DNA of 64,000 bases from Ophioderma brevispina (GCA_023653785.1 JAMKCH010058368.1:62001-126000); one strand, 5' to 3'. Positions 11,544 to 23,584 are shown, numbered from the stretch's first letter. Numbers and translations: made by a program. The notes: a model not told the origin generated them from the sequence alone.

Positions 11544-12114
11544 TCTCTTTGACCCAATTCAACAACAGTGATTCCGTGGACAGAGTGAAAAATGGGTACC
11601 TATCTTCAAGTTAGCATAACTTCGTAATGCAACATTCAAAAATCAAAATTCAAAATTTCTGTAGTACGTGAAATAATCTAGTTTTATATGTGATAGTCGG
11701 TATCTTTCGTTTATTTTTCACTGCTGTAAAAAAAATCACACAAAACGAGTGTAAATCTTTTTGACTCACCCTGTATAATAATTGTTAACCAAGAAATGTG
11801 GTTTTAAGGATATTGTATCTCTTGTTACGCACATCGTAATATTAATCCTGCTTTATATCCACCAAGATGGCCAGCCAATATGGCCGCTTTCAAGGTTCAT
11901 TCAAATCTAGAAATTACTATCTTTATAAAAGGTTTAAAAAAAGGATTAGAAATTACTTTGATATTAGAAACTCCATTCTTCGTATTACTCGGGTTTGATA
12001 ACATACATAGAATGTGATATTATTATATACCTTCCTTCTACAATATTATTGCCATATATTTGTTTTATTGACCACCCACAAGCTTTACTTTTAAGCCAGA
12101 TAACAAATTTCAAC
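11544..12114. other. Unassigned sequence
   Basis: No gene is seen. GACTCACCCTGTATA near 11763-11777 resembles ends seen in some animal DNA transposons, but I could not find a partner inverted repeat. Confidence 0.4.
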
Positions 12115-12616
12115 TCGCCACGTAGGTTCCGCTGCCGTGGCCCGGTGTGGCAGGAGATATGGTCCGCCGGTCTCACAGTCCGGGAACAGTGGTGAACAAT
12201 AGGGCAATCGATTCAGTTGACTCTTCACGCAACATTAGTTTCACGCTTTATTCCGTTGTCGTCTATGGAGCCCGGACTATGCTACCCGCCGGACTATGAT
12301 TACTTTCACACCGGCCGTGATTAAATTATGATGCGGTACAAATGAAGGCGCCATTTGGATCGAAAGTTGCCCACGACCAGAACGCCTATTTATGAGGGAT
12401 ACTAAGCTGTTTCACATGGTCGGGCCACGGCAGCGGGACCAAAGTGGCAGGGCCACGGCAGGGAAGTACGCAAAGACCGGAAAATTACCCGGTTCCTTAG
12501 TCTTTAGCGGGAAATCGTCCCTAGATCTAACAGGCAAACTCTTGGGTAAAAAATTCACTAAGTCCAGAGCGGACCCCTTCCTTGGTCTTTAGCGGGAAAT
12601 CTCCCCCAGACCTAAG
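12115..12616 (+). repeat. Dispersed repeat, copy 2, interrupted by a 165-bp element
   Basis: This is the inverted relative of 7090-7470. Homology runs from CGCCACGTAGGTTCC to CCCAGACCTAAG and is broken only by the insertion at 12146-12310. It has the same internal duplicated TTTAGCGGGAAATC unit. Confidence 0.8.
12142..12314. mobile_element. 165-bp TGTG...CACA element flanked by CCGG, copy 1
   Basis: The element spans 12146-12310, with imperfect terminal inverted repeats of about 25 bp starting TGTGG and TGTGA. CCGG lies at 12142-12145 and again at 12311-12314. The homologous repeat at 7.4 kb has a single CCGG at this point, so CCGG is a 4-bp target duplication. The TGTNR termini and 4-bp duplication resemble Ginger-type elements as I know them. 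No transposase is present, so it is nonautonomous. Confidence 0.85.
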
Positions 12617-13365
12617 GTTTCACACCACTAAATACTGGTCCCATTCGTTCCTGTACAAATGGGCGAGATAAAACGTCATTTTCCTCCGCAATGGAACAGC
12701 TCAGACCTTAAAAGTCTAACATTTGCTTGAAGATCCATACTCCACCAATCACTCATGAAATTAGGGTCAGTTACCCCCCAAAATTTTCGAGCTACTGGAC
12801 CGCGAAGACTAGCACGCACCGTAGATCCTGGAGGTCAACAGAGCACTTTTTTTTCAGTCAGGTTTCCTGTAAGAATACGTTAACATTGGTTGGTTGTTCG
12901 GATCAAAATAACATATCATGACAACCTTTTTTCTACAGATTTTATTACTTATTTGAAGCAACCATGATTTGAAAACCAGATTCTCGCCTCTTCTCTCAGT
13001 TTTTAGGGTATACTTAGGGCGATTTTTCACAAATGTGTTTTTTGGCATATCCATATGCTTGGCCATATATAATCACTGTGTGAAATAACGAGCCCAATCT
13101 CAAAAAGATCCTTCATAGAGAAATCCACAACTTTGTGTTTACGAAATTTCCGGATCCTGAAATTTTGTTTATAGCCGGTATCCTATGCACTGTTATAACT
13201 GTTCAATAAACTTGTACGCATGAGAACGAAAAATCCGATTTATCTCGAACTTTGGAATGAGCATTTTAGGTGAGTATCTTTAGTTCTAGTTGACTGTTTT
13301 TAATTACTGCACAAAAATTATATATTTTCGAATCTTCTGATCAGACCTTTAAATTTATGTTCATT
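12617..13365. other. Unassigned sequence
   Basis: I see no coding motif or clear repeat between the 12.1 kb repeat and the LINE fragment that follows. Confidence 0.4.
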
Positions 13366-13369
13366 ACCC

Positions 13370-13960
13370 CCCACTACAGGATATCCCATGCATGGTTATC
13401 AATCTTTTTTTGTTTATGCTGATGATACCCATGCAGGCTCTTCTTGACTTCTACCCTCGGGATCGTGAAGCAGCCATAAAAAAGGTTGAAACATACATTC
13501 GCAGACATCAGCTCCTGGTGTAGATGCAACAAGCTGAAGTCATGACTACGAAGACAGATATGTTGTCCTTTCGCCCCCATTTTAACGATGGACTATTAAC
13601 TCTCATCAGCAACTATGATCATTGGCATTCTGTTTATTCTTCCATCAGCTGAAGCACAGACCTTGGTGTCATCTTAGACTCTTCACTAAGAGCTACAACT
13701 AAAGCAAACAATCATGTAACACATTATCATGCTTATGCAGGCTGCTTGGCTCTCAATAAGGGACCATTTGGCTGTTTCGACATAACCTGATGAAAAAATC
13801 TACCATTCAGATTGGGGGGCCACGCTTTTGTTACATCTAGGCTTGGATTCCTGCAACTCCCTGCTCTATGCCTTATCCCAGAGAGAATTGACCACAGGTT
13901 CAACAGTTCAAAAGCGCTGGCCCGAACTGTGGGGTCTCATGTGAGTGCGCAAATCTGGAT
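13370..13960 (+). mobile_element. LINE fragment with YADD motif (LINE D)
   Basis: The plus strand encodes YQSFFVYADDTH, with the catalytic YADD at 13415-13426. Text with the usual downstream LINE pattern follows: PRDREAAIKKVETYI, then TDLGVILDSSLR, then HAFVTSRLGFL and NSSKALARTV. The wording is that of CR1/L2/Rex1-like elements. At least three frame changes and several stops interrupt it, and the first half of the RT is missing. It is therefore a dead, 5'-truncated fragment. Confidence 0.75.
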
Positions 13961-14079
13961 AAACTGTGAATTTGGGCACACAAGTACCTTATGCATTGAT
14001 AGTCAAAAATGGCAAAAATTAAAAAAAAAACACTTGCCACACCCCTTTTCATGATCCCCAACACTGGATTACAAGATTC

Positions 14080-14760
14080 ACATGGGTCAAATTTTGAAAA
14101 CGTTCCGTATTGGTGTTAAAAACACACCATTACGTTTGTCTGTAACCAGGATGCCAAAAAGGTTTATTCTACCTATGGCTTATAGTTTTGAAGTTATGGG
14201 CGTAAATCTTGAAAAAGTCGATTTGTCAGGGGGCCAAAATTAAAAATTGCTCCAATTTGGTAGCAACGTGGTGCAAATTAGTGGTTAGCTCTTAGAAGAA
14301 ATATTAATAGGAATATTTTGGCTATCTACGTGTTTTGGTTATTAACTAAAGGCAAGCAAGTCAATATCTACTGTCCAGCTATTGGATTCTATTGACCTGT
14401 GACCTCTTTGTGGATAACGTGAAAACTAAGAATAAACAGATGAGCCAAACTATTACTCATTTCAATCCTATAAGGGAAACAATTTTGCATCACATATTAC
14501 CTTATCTTTTTACGTTTTACCCATAACTCCGAAACTATAAGCAGATAATGTACACTATACCTTTGAAATCCTTTTAATCTGAGAAACAAGTTCATGTGCT
14601 ATTCAACATGATTGGAGCCTTCTAAAATTTTGACCGTTGTTAACCTTGAAATCCAAGCTGAGGCACAAAGAGGGTTTTGGCGAGTGCTTCAATCAATTTA
14701 ATGGATTATCAATGCCTAAGTAAAAAAACAAAAAAACAAAAAAAATAACAAAAAAAAAAC
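14080..14760 (+). repeat. Diverged dispersed repeat, copy 2, with A-rich end
   Basis: The part at 14500-14650 is related to 9630-9850 (shared ACTATACCTTT, TCAACATGATTGGA). It is followed at 14718-14761 by an A-rich tract (AAAAACAAAAAAAC units), which may be a tail. Borders are uncertain. Confidence 0.45.
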
Positions 14761-14764
14761 AAAG

Positions 14765-15405
14765 CGAACATAACACAAACACCCCCCAAAACGTCACACC
14801 CAATTTTGAAAGTTAATTTTATCCGAACGCACACTCTATCACTACGGTCCCCGCTTGAAGCTAAGTTTTGACATGGAATGTTAGCGTCTATATTCATGGA
14901 GCATACAAAATCAAGTGATGAAGAGACTTTTTGAGAATTGATGCCGTAAGTGCTTTTACACTTCAAATCCCTTTTGAAGTTCTGAGACGGGAAAGTGTAC
15001 AGATGGGCATGTTTGAAAGGTAAATCGACGCCGAGATCTTTTTTGTTGTGACAATTAGTCAACAGAGAAATAGTACAACAACAAAAAATGAACTAATTTG
15101 AAACAGTCAGAAAAAATGCGCAAATATTAGAAATAACATCAATTTCCCCCGAAAATCTCCTTTAAAAGGGGTAATTGTTACCGTGTTAAAGAAACGGAGG
15201 GTCCCCCATGAGAGAGTGTCCTAGCTACCCATAGCAACATGTACGGAATAAACCGTGAATTTGTAGACGAAAGCTATTTGTGTATGGTGCTGGAACAAAA
15301 TAATGCGTGCAGTACTCAATGGATAAACAATACCTAGATGGCGGTAGGACACTCAGAGCTACTCAGTCACACGGACACTGTATTTCATGACACTGGGATC
15401 CACAG
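14765..15405. other. Unassigned sequence
   Basis: A 117-codon minus-strand frame overlaps the A-rich tract and has no recognisable domain. Nothing else is seen. Confidence 0.4.
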
Positions 15406-15477
15406 GGTCAAGTTTTACAATGCATATAATTGTGTCCAAATGTATACGAACGCTTCACCCATGTATCAAAAATAGAG

Positions 15478-15650
15478 GTGGCGTATGGGTCCAGTGGCAC
15501 AACGACCGACTCATGGTCTGAAGGCCGTGTTCGAGTCCCGCTGTCGGCAAACATATAATGCGCTTTACCTCGATTACCCCTCTCCACCATGCAAACGATC
15601 TGATAACATTATGACATAATGCGCTATATAAAAATCCGACTATGTTATGA
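15478..15650 (+). mobile_element. tRNA-derived SINE
   Basis: A tRNA-like head contains a perfect B box, GTTCGAGTCCC (15529-15539), and an A-box-like stretch about 40 bp earlier (15489-15498). The head is followed by a non-tRNA body ending ATAATGCGCTATATAAA, a tail style common in invertebrate SINEs. The head does not fold as a complete functional tRNA with a CCA-side acceptor stem, so a SINE is preferred to a tRNA gene. Confidence 0.65.
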
Positions 15651-16408
15651 CATTAACATAAGCATAGTTTGTTCCTATCTTCTACGATTTATTGTAGTTA
15701 CCTTCTTGGTAATAGCTGTCAAGGTCATAAACTGGGGAGGGTAAAAGTTTCATAATGTCCACTTCTTTGGGTTTGTGGGAGGTCACTAGCCGCTATCCTA
15801 TAAGATCAATATTTTCAATGAGGTAGATGGATTGGGAATGACCATTTGAATCATATGAACATACGGCATGCACGAGTGCTTTGGAATTAGTTTAATTAAA
15901 TTAGACCGTTGTGGAAAAATTATACCACATGATGACCTAATCGATTGTTGGATTAAAGGTCATAGATAAACAAAATATACATTTCCTTAATCATAGTGGT
16001 GAGACTGAAAGAACGCATTAGCCAGAGGTGGAGCTCAATGAACTCTTTACAATTACACATGTTCCCTGTACAAATCTCACCCCCATTCCTAAATTAGCAC
16101 AAGGGGTTTTTCGGAGATTTTTGATATGTTATTTCTAACATTCTTAAGCCTATCTTGAAATGTCAGTTTGGTAATATAGTGTGTCCCAAAAATGGGAGTA
16201 TTTTAAAGGTTACTCATGTGACCTTCCTTGGTGAAAATTTGAGACCAATCCGTTTGCAACTTTTGAGATACATGCGGTAATACGTAAGCATGTTGCAAAC
16301 CATCCAATTTGGATGGAAATCACAACCTTCAAAAATTGGAACACAACCTATACAATATATTTTAACTATCTTTCAACTTTACCCACCTTTTTCCGTTCTT
16401 TCATGAAA
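15651..16408. other. Unassigned sequence
   Basis: No gene is seen. ACCACATGATGACCTA near 15925 resembles text near 30140, which may be remnants of one old repeat. Confidence 0.35.
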
Positions 16409-16409
16409 C

Positions 16410-17015
16410 TGGTCGTACAGTGACAAGTAGAATACAGTACAATGTTAACGAAATCTGAAAGAACTGCCTTACAGTGACAGACGAAGTACAATACCATTGC
16501 ATTATGTAAAAGAATCTGGGAAAATGTATTTACTGTCTTACAGTGACAATACCGAGTTACATAATTGCATTATCGTAAAAAAAATCTGAAAAGTAAAGTC
16601 TCCAGGGACAATACGAAGTACAGTACCATTGCATTATGCTAAAGCACTGAAAGTAAGGAGAAACTGTTCTGACAGTGACAATACGAGTACAGTTACCATG
16701 CATTATGTTAAAGAATCTGAAAGAAAATGTACTACAGTGAAAATACGAAGTACGTACCATTTTGCATTATGTAAAAGGTTCTGAAAGAAATGTCTTACAG
16801 TGGCAATACGAAGTACAGTACCATTGCATTATGTAAAAGAATCTGAAAGAAATGTCTTACAGTGCCAATACGAAGTACAGTACCATTGCATTATGTAAAA
16901 GAATCTGAAAGAAATGTCTTACAATGACAATACGAAGTATAGTACCATTGCATTATGTTAAAGAATCTGCAAGAACGGTCTTACAGTGACAATAAGAAGT
17001 ACAGTACCATTAATC
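16410..17015. repeat. Tandem array, unit about 61 bp
   Basis: Roughly ten degenerate copies of a unit run in tandem. Each contains TTACAGTGACAATACGAAG, ACAGTACCATTGCATTATG and AAAGAATCTGAAAGAAA. The last units are the most alike and the first the most diverged. Confidence 0.9.
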
Positions 17016-17152
17016 ATGTTAATAATGAGAAGACTTCTTTATGTATCACTGAAGCAGAGTGGGTGATATAGATCCTTTCAACATTGCATTTCGGGAAGGG
17101 ACTGATTTTCACTCATGCAAGTCTTCCAGGATAGTGGGTTTTTCGAGGATTG

Positions 17153-17425
17153 CAGTCGGGAGTTTCCGTAACCTGACCCATCTGACACACTTTTTTTCTG
17201 ACACACTTATTAATTCGGAAACCTTGGGTTTCCAAATTCATAAGTGTGTGGGTTTCCAAATTCATAATTGTGTCAGAAAAAGGTGTGTCAGATGTGTCAC
17301 GTTAAGGAAACTCCCGTCGGACATAAGTCACTTATCACCGGATCTAACTTTGGTCGGTATCAGTATCGGACAAGTGACAGTGAGAACGAGCATTGGTCGG
17401 ATCTAAATTTGGTCGGTATTACAGT
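17153..17425. repeat. Nested hairpin and short direct repeats
   Basis: GTCGGGAGTTTCC at 17155 pairs with GGAAACTCCCG near 17307. Inside it, CTGACACAC-type words pair with GTGTGTCAG. The inner GGTTTCCAAATTCATAA unit occurs twice in tandem. Beyond the hairpin, a CGGATCTAA...TTGGTCGGTAT segment occurs twice (about 17339 and 17398). Confidence 0.75.
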
Positions 17426-17639
17426 CTATCATTATGTTTCGCCAAGACCCTATACAATAGCAACCATACTGTAGGGCAACAGAGCCACATTACATGACTA
17501 CAATACATCCACCTGTTATTGAATTCCAGAGATGCTCAAGTTGTACGGGTGATCAATTATCACTTGGTATTTCTACCGTAGGGCAAGGGAAGTTTTATGT
17601 TAATCGCCAAGTGTGACGTCGTATTACATAGGGTCTATT

Positions 17640-18930
17640 TAAAAAGCCAATTCAACACTTGCTGATAGCGGGGCACAAGGATCCAGAGCAAATCAACATT
17701 ATAGGACCCTTGCCCAGGTAGGTGGACTTCCTCTTGTCACGTATGAGGCAGCAGCTAAAGGAATTGAAGTTGATGGCGCCAGCTCACTGTTGACTGGTTC
17801 GGGTTTGAGAAGTATATATCCACCGGTGGGCGAAAGGTAGGGCACTCTTTGATAATGTGATCCGTAGTCTGTGATGGAGAGCCACATCGGCAGGCTGGAG
17901 TTGGTCGCAGCCTCCATCGGTGCATATTGCTGTTCAAGGTGATCCATTCCTTACGTGGAAGGCTGCTACCAGGTGGGAGTTCTGTCATGAGTATGAACAT
18001 GAGTATGGCCCTAGAGTATATAGCCAGGCAGTGCTTCATGTCTGCAGGACGTTGAATGGAAACCGACAAAAAGGTCGACGAAAGCGCAGTCTCCGTCTGC
18101 CGAGCTGGCGTGATTCTTTGACAATATTATGCAAGAGGTGCTTGTTGTCCAACAGAGCCTTGTTAACCAGTTAATGTATGAGATGTTCTCCCACAAGCAC
18201 TGCAGGTGCAATGCCTGAAAACACTGGTAGAAACTTAGAGTGGGACGGAGGCAGCCAGCAATGGCTCCCACGTCTCAGCGATACTATGTTCAGCTCTTTG
18301 TGCTAGAAGCCACTGCATCACGCGGGGGCCGGCACATTCAGAGCGCTGCAGACCAGCAAAGCGAGACGGGGGTTTGCGTAGAGTAGCTTAGAGTGTAGAG
18401 TGGATGTGCTGGTACCCCAGGACGATATTCAGCAAGGCGGCACAGGAGGTTATTCCTCGAGGATACCTTTCCACGTACTGACTTGAGATGCTGCCGATAA
18501 GTATAAGCTGTCTGTCAAGGTTCACTCGCAGGTAGGTTGGAGTAGGATTGTATGGCAGAGGCGCTCCATTGAGATTGATTTGAAGCTGGCGATGAGCCTC
18601 TTTGTTGTTAAGATGGAAGGCAGTAGCGGTGGTCTTGGCTTCACTCTGCTTGAGTCTCCAGGTCTTGAGATATGCTGCAAGTAGGGCCATGTCTGAAATA
18701 AGTGTACTTTTTACTTCAGTCCAGCTTCTGTCCAATTGAAGAAGATCAAGATCGTCGGCGTAGTCATATTGTATGTTATTTGAGGTAAGTCGCTGATATA
18801 CAGGTTAAACAGCATGGGAGCCAACACTGATCCTTGTGGACTCCGTTCCTAAAACGACGCAGTCGACTACTCTGCCCATGACTGTCTTGAGGTTTGCAAG
18901 CATTTGTTCATATTAATTGAAGGAAAGAAC
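17640..18930 (-). mobile_element. 3' half of a non-LTR retrotransposon (LINE E)
   Basis: The minus strand reads SVLAPMLFNLYISDLPQ and then YADDLDLLQLDRSW, with the catalytic YADD at 18751-18762. It continues with TLISDMALLAAYLKTWRLK, FHLNNKEAHRQL and a PTYLRVNLDRQL motif. Further down is RKEWITLN...MHRWRL...CRCGSPSQTTDHIIKECP, the cysteine/histidine-rich C-terminal motif of Jockey/CR1-related LINEs. Stops and frameshifts show decay. The endonuclease and the first RT motifs are absent, as in a 5'-truncated insertion. Confidence 0.8.
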
Positions 18931-19725
18931 TTCCTCCAGTACCCCCCTCGTATATCTGTACATATACAAAAATTTATTTTAATTTTGGCCTTGTTTGATC
19001 AAAACGAATAAACAGCTAAATACTAACATTTTTATGTTTGCTGTAATATATGAGGTGGTACATATGGAATTCTTTGGCCGCATTGGTACAAGGTGCCCGT
19101 ATTTCGGTTATGATCCTGAGAGGTCAATAGGTTAAACTTTGCAGTCCGTCCTCCAGAATAAACCAGCATGTCAATAATTAAAACGTGGATCCTGGGTTTC
19201 CATGGCCCATTGCTTTCATAATGAATTTCAGTACAAGTCAATTTCCGCTCGTCGACTGCAATCTTAAAGTATTATTAAGTTCTCATCTTTGAAAAAATTT
19301 GGCATTCCGAACTGGTATCCATTAGCCCTAGTCACATTGCAGAGTACAAAGTACCATCAGTTGGTGTGAGTGAATTCGAAACTCAGCAAGGTAAATTTAA
19401 ACCAAATGCCACCATGAAATGTTAAATAAATATAGCCAGGCTCAGAATAGTAGTATGCATGCAGTGTATGTATTCACCATTGAATTTTATTTTCACACAC
19501 TTATTATTGAATCCGAGAACCGGAAGTTGAGCTGTACCGAAAAACCCTGCATCCACAATGTTCCAAGTGAACCAAGTGCATCTATTCTGGTTTCATTTAA
19601 AAGTCCCATTGATGCAAATGAGGTTTATTCCGCAACAACTGCTGTGTGAGATGTGCATGTAATAGTCTGAGAGATATGGTCCAAGTTATGGCCTGACCGT
19701 AAAGTTGAGTATATACACATTTTTT
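18931..19725. other. Unassigned sequence
   Basis: No gene, RNA or clear repeat was seen. Confidence 0.4.
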
Positions 19726-19726
19726 T

Positions 19727-20929
19727 TTTGCTTAACATGATAGATAAGGGTGTGTAGAATTAGAATCTGCCGGGTGCCACCTTGGCACCCTTGGGCGTTT
19801 TGAGAAATCCAAGATGGCGTTGTCATATATGATAATTATCTATTCTACCCTATATTGTCAAACTATGGAGTTAATAAATATACTATAGGACCCAATGAAC
19901 TTGTAACATTGAGTCATACTTCAATTCAAAATGGAAACCAAATCTAATAATTTTAAAATATGCCCTATAACAGCAAATACCTGCGATAAAAATAAACATG
20001 AAGTACTTAGATTATGTTGTTAGACACAATAAATGTATTTCTGATACTTTTAAAGTTGTAACATGACGTCAATCAATATCATCAGCCAAAAACTTGAATA
20101 TCTTCAAAAAATACTTGACACAAATTTCTAAATATTACAGCCTTCAAATCGAAATCAATGTGTCAATGACATTAGAAATGTACCTTTGATCCTTACCAAT
20201 GTACAACATACATTTCAGTTTGTTTTAAATGCGCCAAAATCGAAATATAAAATAATATGGTGATGCCAATTTCATGCAATATACCCAGGAATTAATTTGT
20301 TCCAATATTGCCAATCAATTTATAATTTGACAACATTTTTATTTATCGGGATTACCTGGTATCACTGGTTATGATCATAGGTGCATTTCTAATTGTTTAA
20401 TGATACAATAATGTTATACTGTGAAGGTAATCTGATTGAATTTGTGTCGAGTATTTTTTGATGAAGCTATTCAGGTTTTTTGGGCTGCCCTATTGACGTC
20501 AGGCTGAAAGTATCAGAAATACATTTATTGTGTCTAACAACATAATCTAAGTACTTCATGTTTATTTTTATCGCAGGTATTTGCTGTTATAGGGCATATT
20601 TTAAAATTATTAGATTTGGTTTCCATTTTGAATTTGAAGTATGACTCAATGTTACAAGTTCATTGGGTCCTATAGTATATTTATTAACTCCATTGGATTT
20701 AGGCTTCCATTTTGAATTTGAAGTATGACTTAATGTTACAATTGCCATACACTTGTTCATTGGATCCTATAGTATATCTAGTAACTCCATAGTTTGATAA
20801 TATAGGGTTGAATAGATAATTATCAGTTATGGGGACGCCATCTTGGATTTCTCAAAACGCCCAAGGATGCCCAGGTGGTACCCGGCATATTCTTATTCTA
20901 CACACCCTAATCTATCATTCTCAGCAAAA
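19727..20929. mobile_element. Long foldback element with unequal arms
   Basis: The left arm (19727 to about 20075) is the inverted counterpart of the right arm (about 20485-20929). Shared landmarks include GATAGAT-AGGGTGTGTAGAAT, AATCCAAGATGGCG, TCTAATAATTTTAAAATATG and TGACGTCAAT. The right arm is longer because a roughly 115-bp piece (TCCATTTTGAATTTGAAGTA ... AACTCCAT) is duplicated in tandem. About 410 bp of unpaired loop lies between. It has no coding capacity. Confidence 0.85.
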
Positions 20930-21775
20930 CTATATAAGATGTGCTGTAAAGCGTCTATTCTTCACATGCTTGGATGATCTGCAGGGCAAACAAAAGTCCA
21001 TTCAACATAATTTATCTTCCATTTAATATCGTTCTGTAGAGTTATGACAGGACTACGATATTTTTACATGGCTGTAACAAAAGAAGAAGGGTGTTTTCAC
21101 AGTACCTATAAAAAATGTAACATTGTGTCAACAATTTCAAGCTGATTAAACGGTTTATAAACTACTTTCTTGATTACTTTTTGTTCAATGTTATAATTGG
21201 TAAAGAGATAAATTAAGAACTCTTTATGTTCTGAAAATTATGAGGGAAAAGTTAATGGTTAACCGGTTGCAACATTTGACACACTGTTACAACCGTTATG
21301 AACTGCGGCTATATCTGGAAAGTATGCAGTGTGCATTGCTAGAATTGCACCAGGGTTAGAACACTGTGCCGTGTATTTTATATAGTACCTAGACATGCAA
21401 GATGAAATGGGAGCAATAGCTGGTGCGTTAAAAAACATTGAAATCTGAAGTGTAAAAAAGTTTGACACACAATATTACAACCGTTATGTCGAATTGAACT
21501 GAGCTCTAATTTCTTATGCAAAGAGAAACACTCGGTGATGTTTTCCATTTTGCGTGGCCCAATGTAATCTTCTTCCAGTTTTACATCTATAACTTTCAAA
21601 AATCAGATAATATTATTCAAACCGCTAATGTTTTGAGAATCAATACTTGAAAAGTTACAATTTCATCCCCAGAAAGTGAATATATATATTTTTAGAGCAC
21701 AAAAATTGTTACAAAATAAAAAGGTGGTCTCTCCTTACTTATACCCGTAAATTATGTGAAAAGTTATATATAAAT
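20930..21775. other. Unassigned sequence
   Basis: No gene is seen. The words TTTGACACAC and TTACAACCGTTATG occur together twice, about 185 bp apart (21275 and 21460). Confidence 0.4.
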
Positions 21776-22406
21776 CGTCGCCCATATCACATACTGTCTT
21801 ATCTGAAGAAATGCCGTTTTCGAGAAAATCGCCATTGAAATTCTACCGGGAGAATTCATGTTTGTACTATGGAAATAAACATTACTAATTTACTTTTTAT
21901 TTTAATTATGAAGAAAACATTCTGAAGTTTAAGTTTTAACCTTACTGAGTTTTGAAAGTGCAATTGTATTCCTGATATAAAGCTACGAAGTCATAAGTCT
22001 GTTTGTGAAATGCAAAAAAGTCGTATTTTCACATACGACGCTAATTTCACCGTTATATTTCAATGCGTTCAGAGAGATCTGTATGTGAAACACGCCATGT
22101 TCACGCACGAGGCAGATACGACGCACATAGATCTGTATGTGAAAAGCGTAAACAGCTTGTTTTACGAACTGCGTTAATTATACGCCTATTGAAATTACGT
22201 GTAAATGAAACACACGACAGTATGTGAAATCGCGATATGCAGTTTTGAGCTTATTGATCAAAATGCTTAATTAATATCTCACTAATTAGGTCACTTTCAA
22301 GATTGTAACGTTGTGCATGTATAGACCATAACATTATAAGTACATATGCAAAATATCTCAAAAAGGTCAAAAATGTCAGATAAGACAGTATGTGATGTGG
22401 GCGACG
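21776..22406. mobile_element. 631-bp inverted-repeat element
   Basis: Termini CGTCGCCCATATCACATACT (21776) and its inverted partner ending GTGGGCGACG (22406) form a 31-bp terminal inverted repeat with one mismatch. The flanking sequence is AAAT on both sides, a possible 4-bp target duplication. The interior has several GTATGTGAAA motifs in both orientations and no open frame of note. It is a nonautonomous DNA element of unknown family. Confidence 0.8.
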
Positions 22407-23565
22407 AAATCAGTATTCCACATTATTCAAAATTGGACAATGAATTTCAGCAGCCTACTTTGCTGTGAAAACGCCCAGATGTATGTTGTAAACGCCACGA
22501 CCATCTTTTTATGTCACATAATAAATTTGTTAGAATCCCACCCATTTCCGAGCATCGAAAATACCGTTATAAGCTACTGGTATAGTGACACTCCACTGTC
22601 CGACATCTTTCACATTTTCACGAACTGAAATTTGATTCTCGATATAGCATTTATATCGTAACTTGAATTTCATTCCTGCACGCTTCAACTTTCAGCATGT
22701 AATTCCAATAATCGTAATATAAATTTGAGATTAATAAACTACAGAAGCGCATTGGTGTTGATTTGAATGCTGTGACGACAGTGACGTATTTCAAAGTTCC
22801 GAGAGGGGCAAGTTTGTAATAAAATCTCATGCTTGACAGCCCATCAAGATTCATCTAGGGAAATCACCCAAAATAATAATGTGCTAAGATTTGATATCGT
22901 TCTCCCTCTTATTTGAGGCCCGTATCGCTTGTATAATCGATAGAAGACATCCTTTTTATTTCGGGCGAGAACTCACGGCAAGACACGGGATATGGAATCA
23001 TAAAAGCCTCGTCAGAATCCCCGGTGTCCACTTTATACAGTGAACCACCGCAGCAGTTTACATTTTAGGAGTGTGGAATATTCATTCCGAAATGCTTACC
23101 CCCTGATTTCAGGTCGAGTGTGTTTGCATTCAAGAAGTTTCAATAAAATGTCATTTTGTGCCTAAAACAAGGAGCACTTAACACTCGGTTTTAGCGCTTT
23201 TAAAAGAGGGCGAAACATCACGAGATGGCCCTTCAAAAGTCATAGCGCCGGAAAAAGGATTTCCCGACCTACTCTTCAGTCAGGATTGTTAAAAGACTTT
23301 CAGGGTGTTAAAGGCGAGAGCAGGACGAGGTTTGAGAAAGGATGCGCGCACTGATTACTCTTAAGTAGGGACATAACGCGTAATTTGGTTATTTTCGGGG
23401 CCGCTAAGTCGCTAAGAAAAATGGGACGGGACGCTAAGTGCAAAAGTGTAGAGTAAAGTGGCGCAGAATGCATTTTGTCATCCCATACAGAAAGATGTTG
23501 TAAAATAGCTGCAGAGGCAACGGGAACAATTTTTGCCTGCATGGTTAACCCCATAAGGTCTGCCA
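22407..23565. other. Unassigned sequence
   Basis: No recognisable gene. The part from 22900 to 23570 is somewhat richer in GC than its surroundings, but no coding frame with a known domain is present. Confidence 0.4.
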
Positions 23566-23584
23566 CGTTTCGTTCGCCTGGCAT

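Noticed and set aside
14709..15062. 117-codon minus-strand frame with a hydrophobic end
   Set aside because: The phenylalanine/cysteine-rich end is a translation of the A-rich tract at 14718-14761.
15480..15545. Functional tRNA gene
   Set aside because: The B box is perfect, but the acceptor and anticodon arms do not fold cleanly, and a SINE-like body follows.
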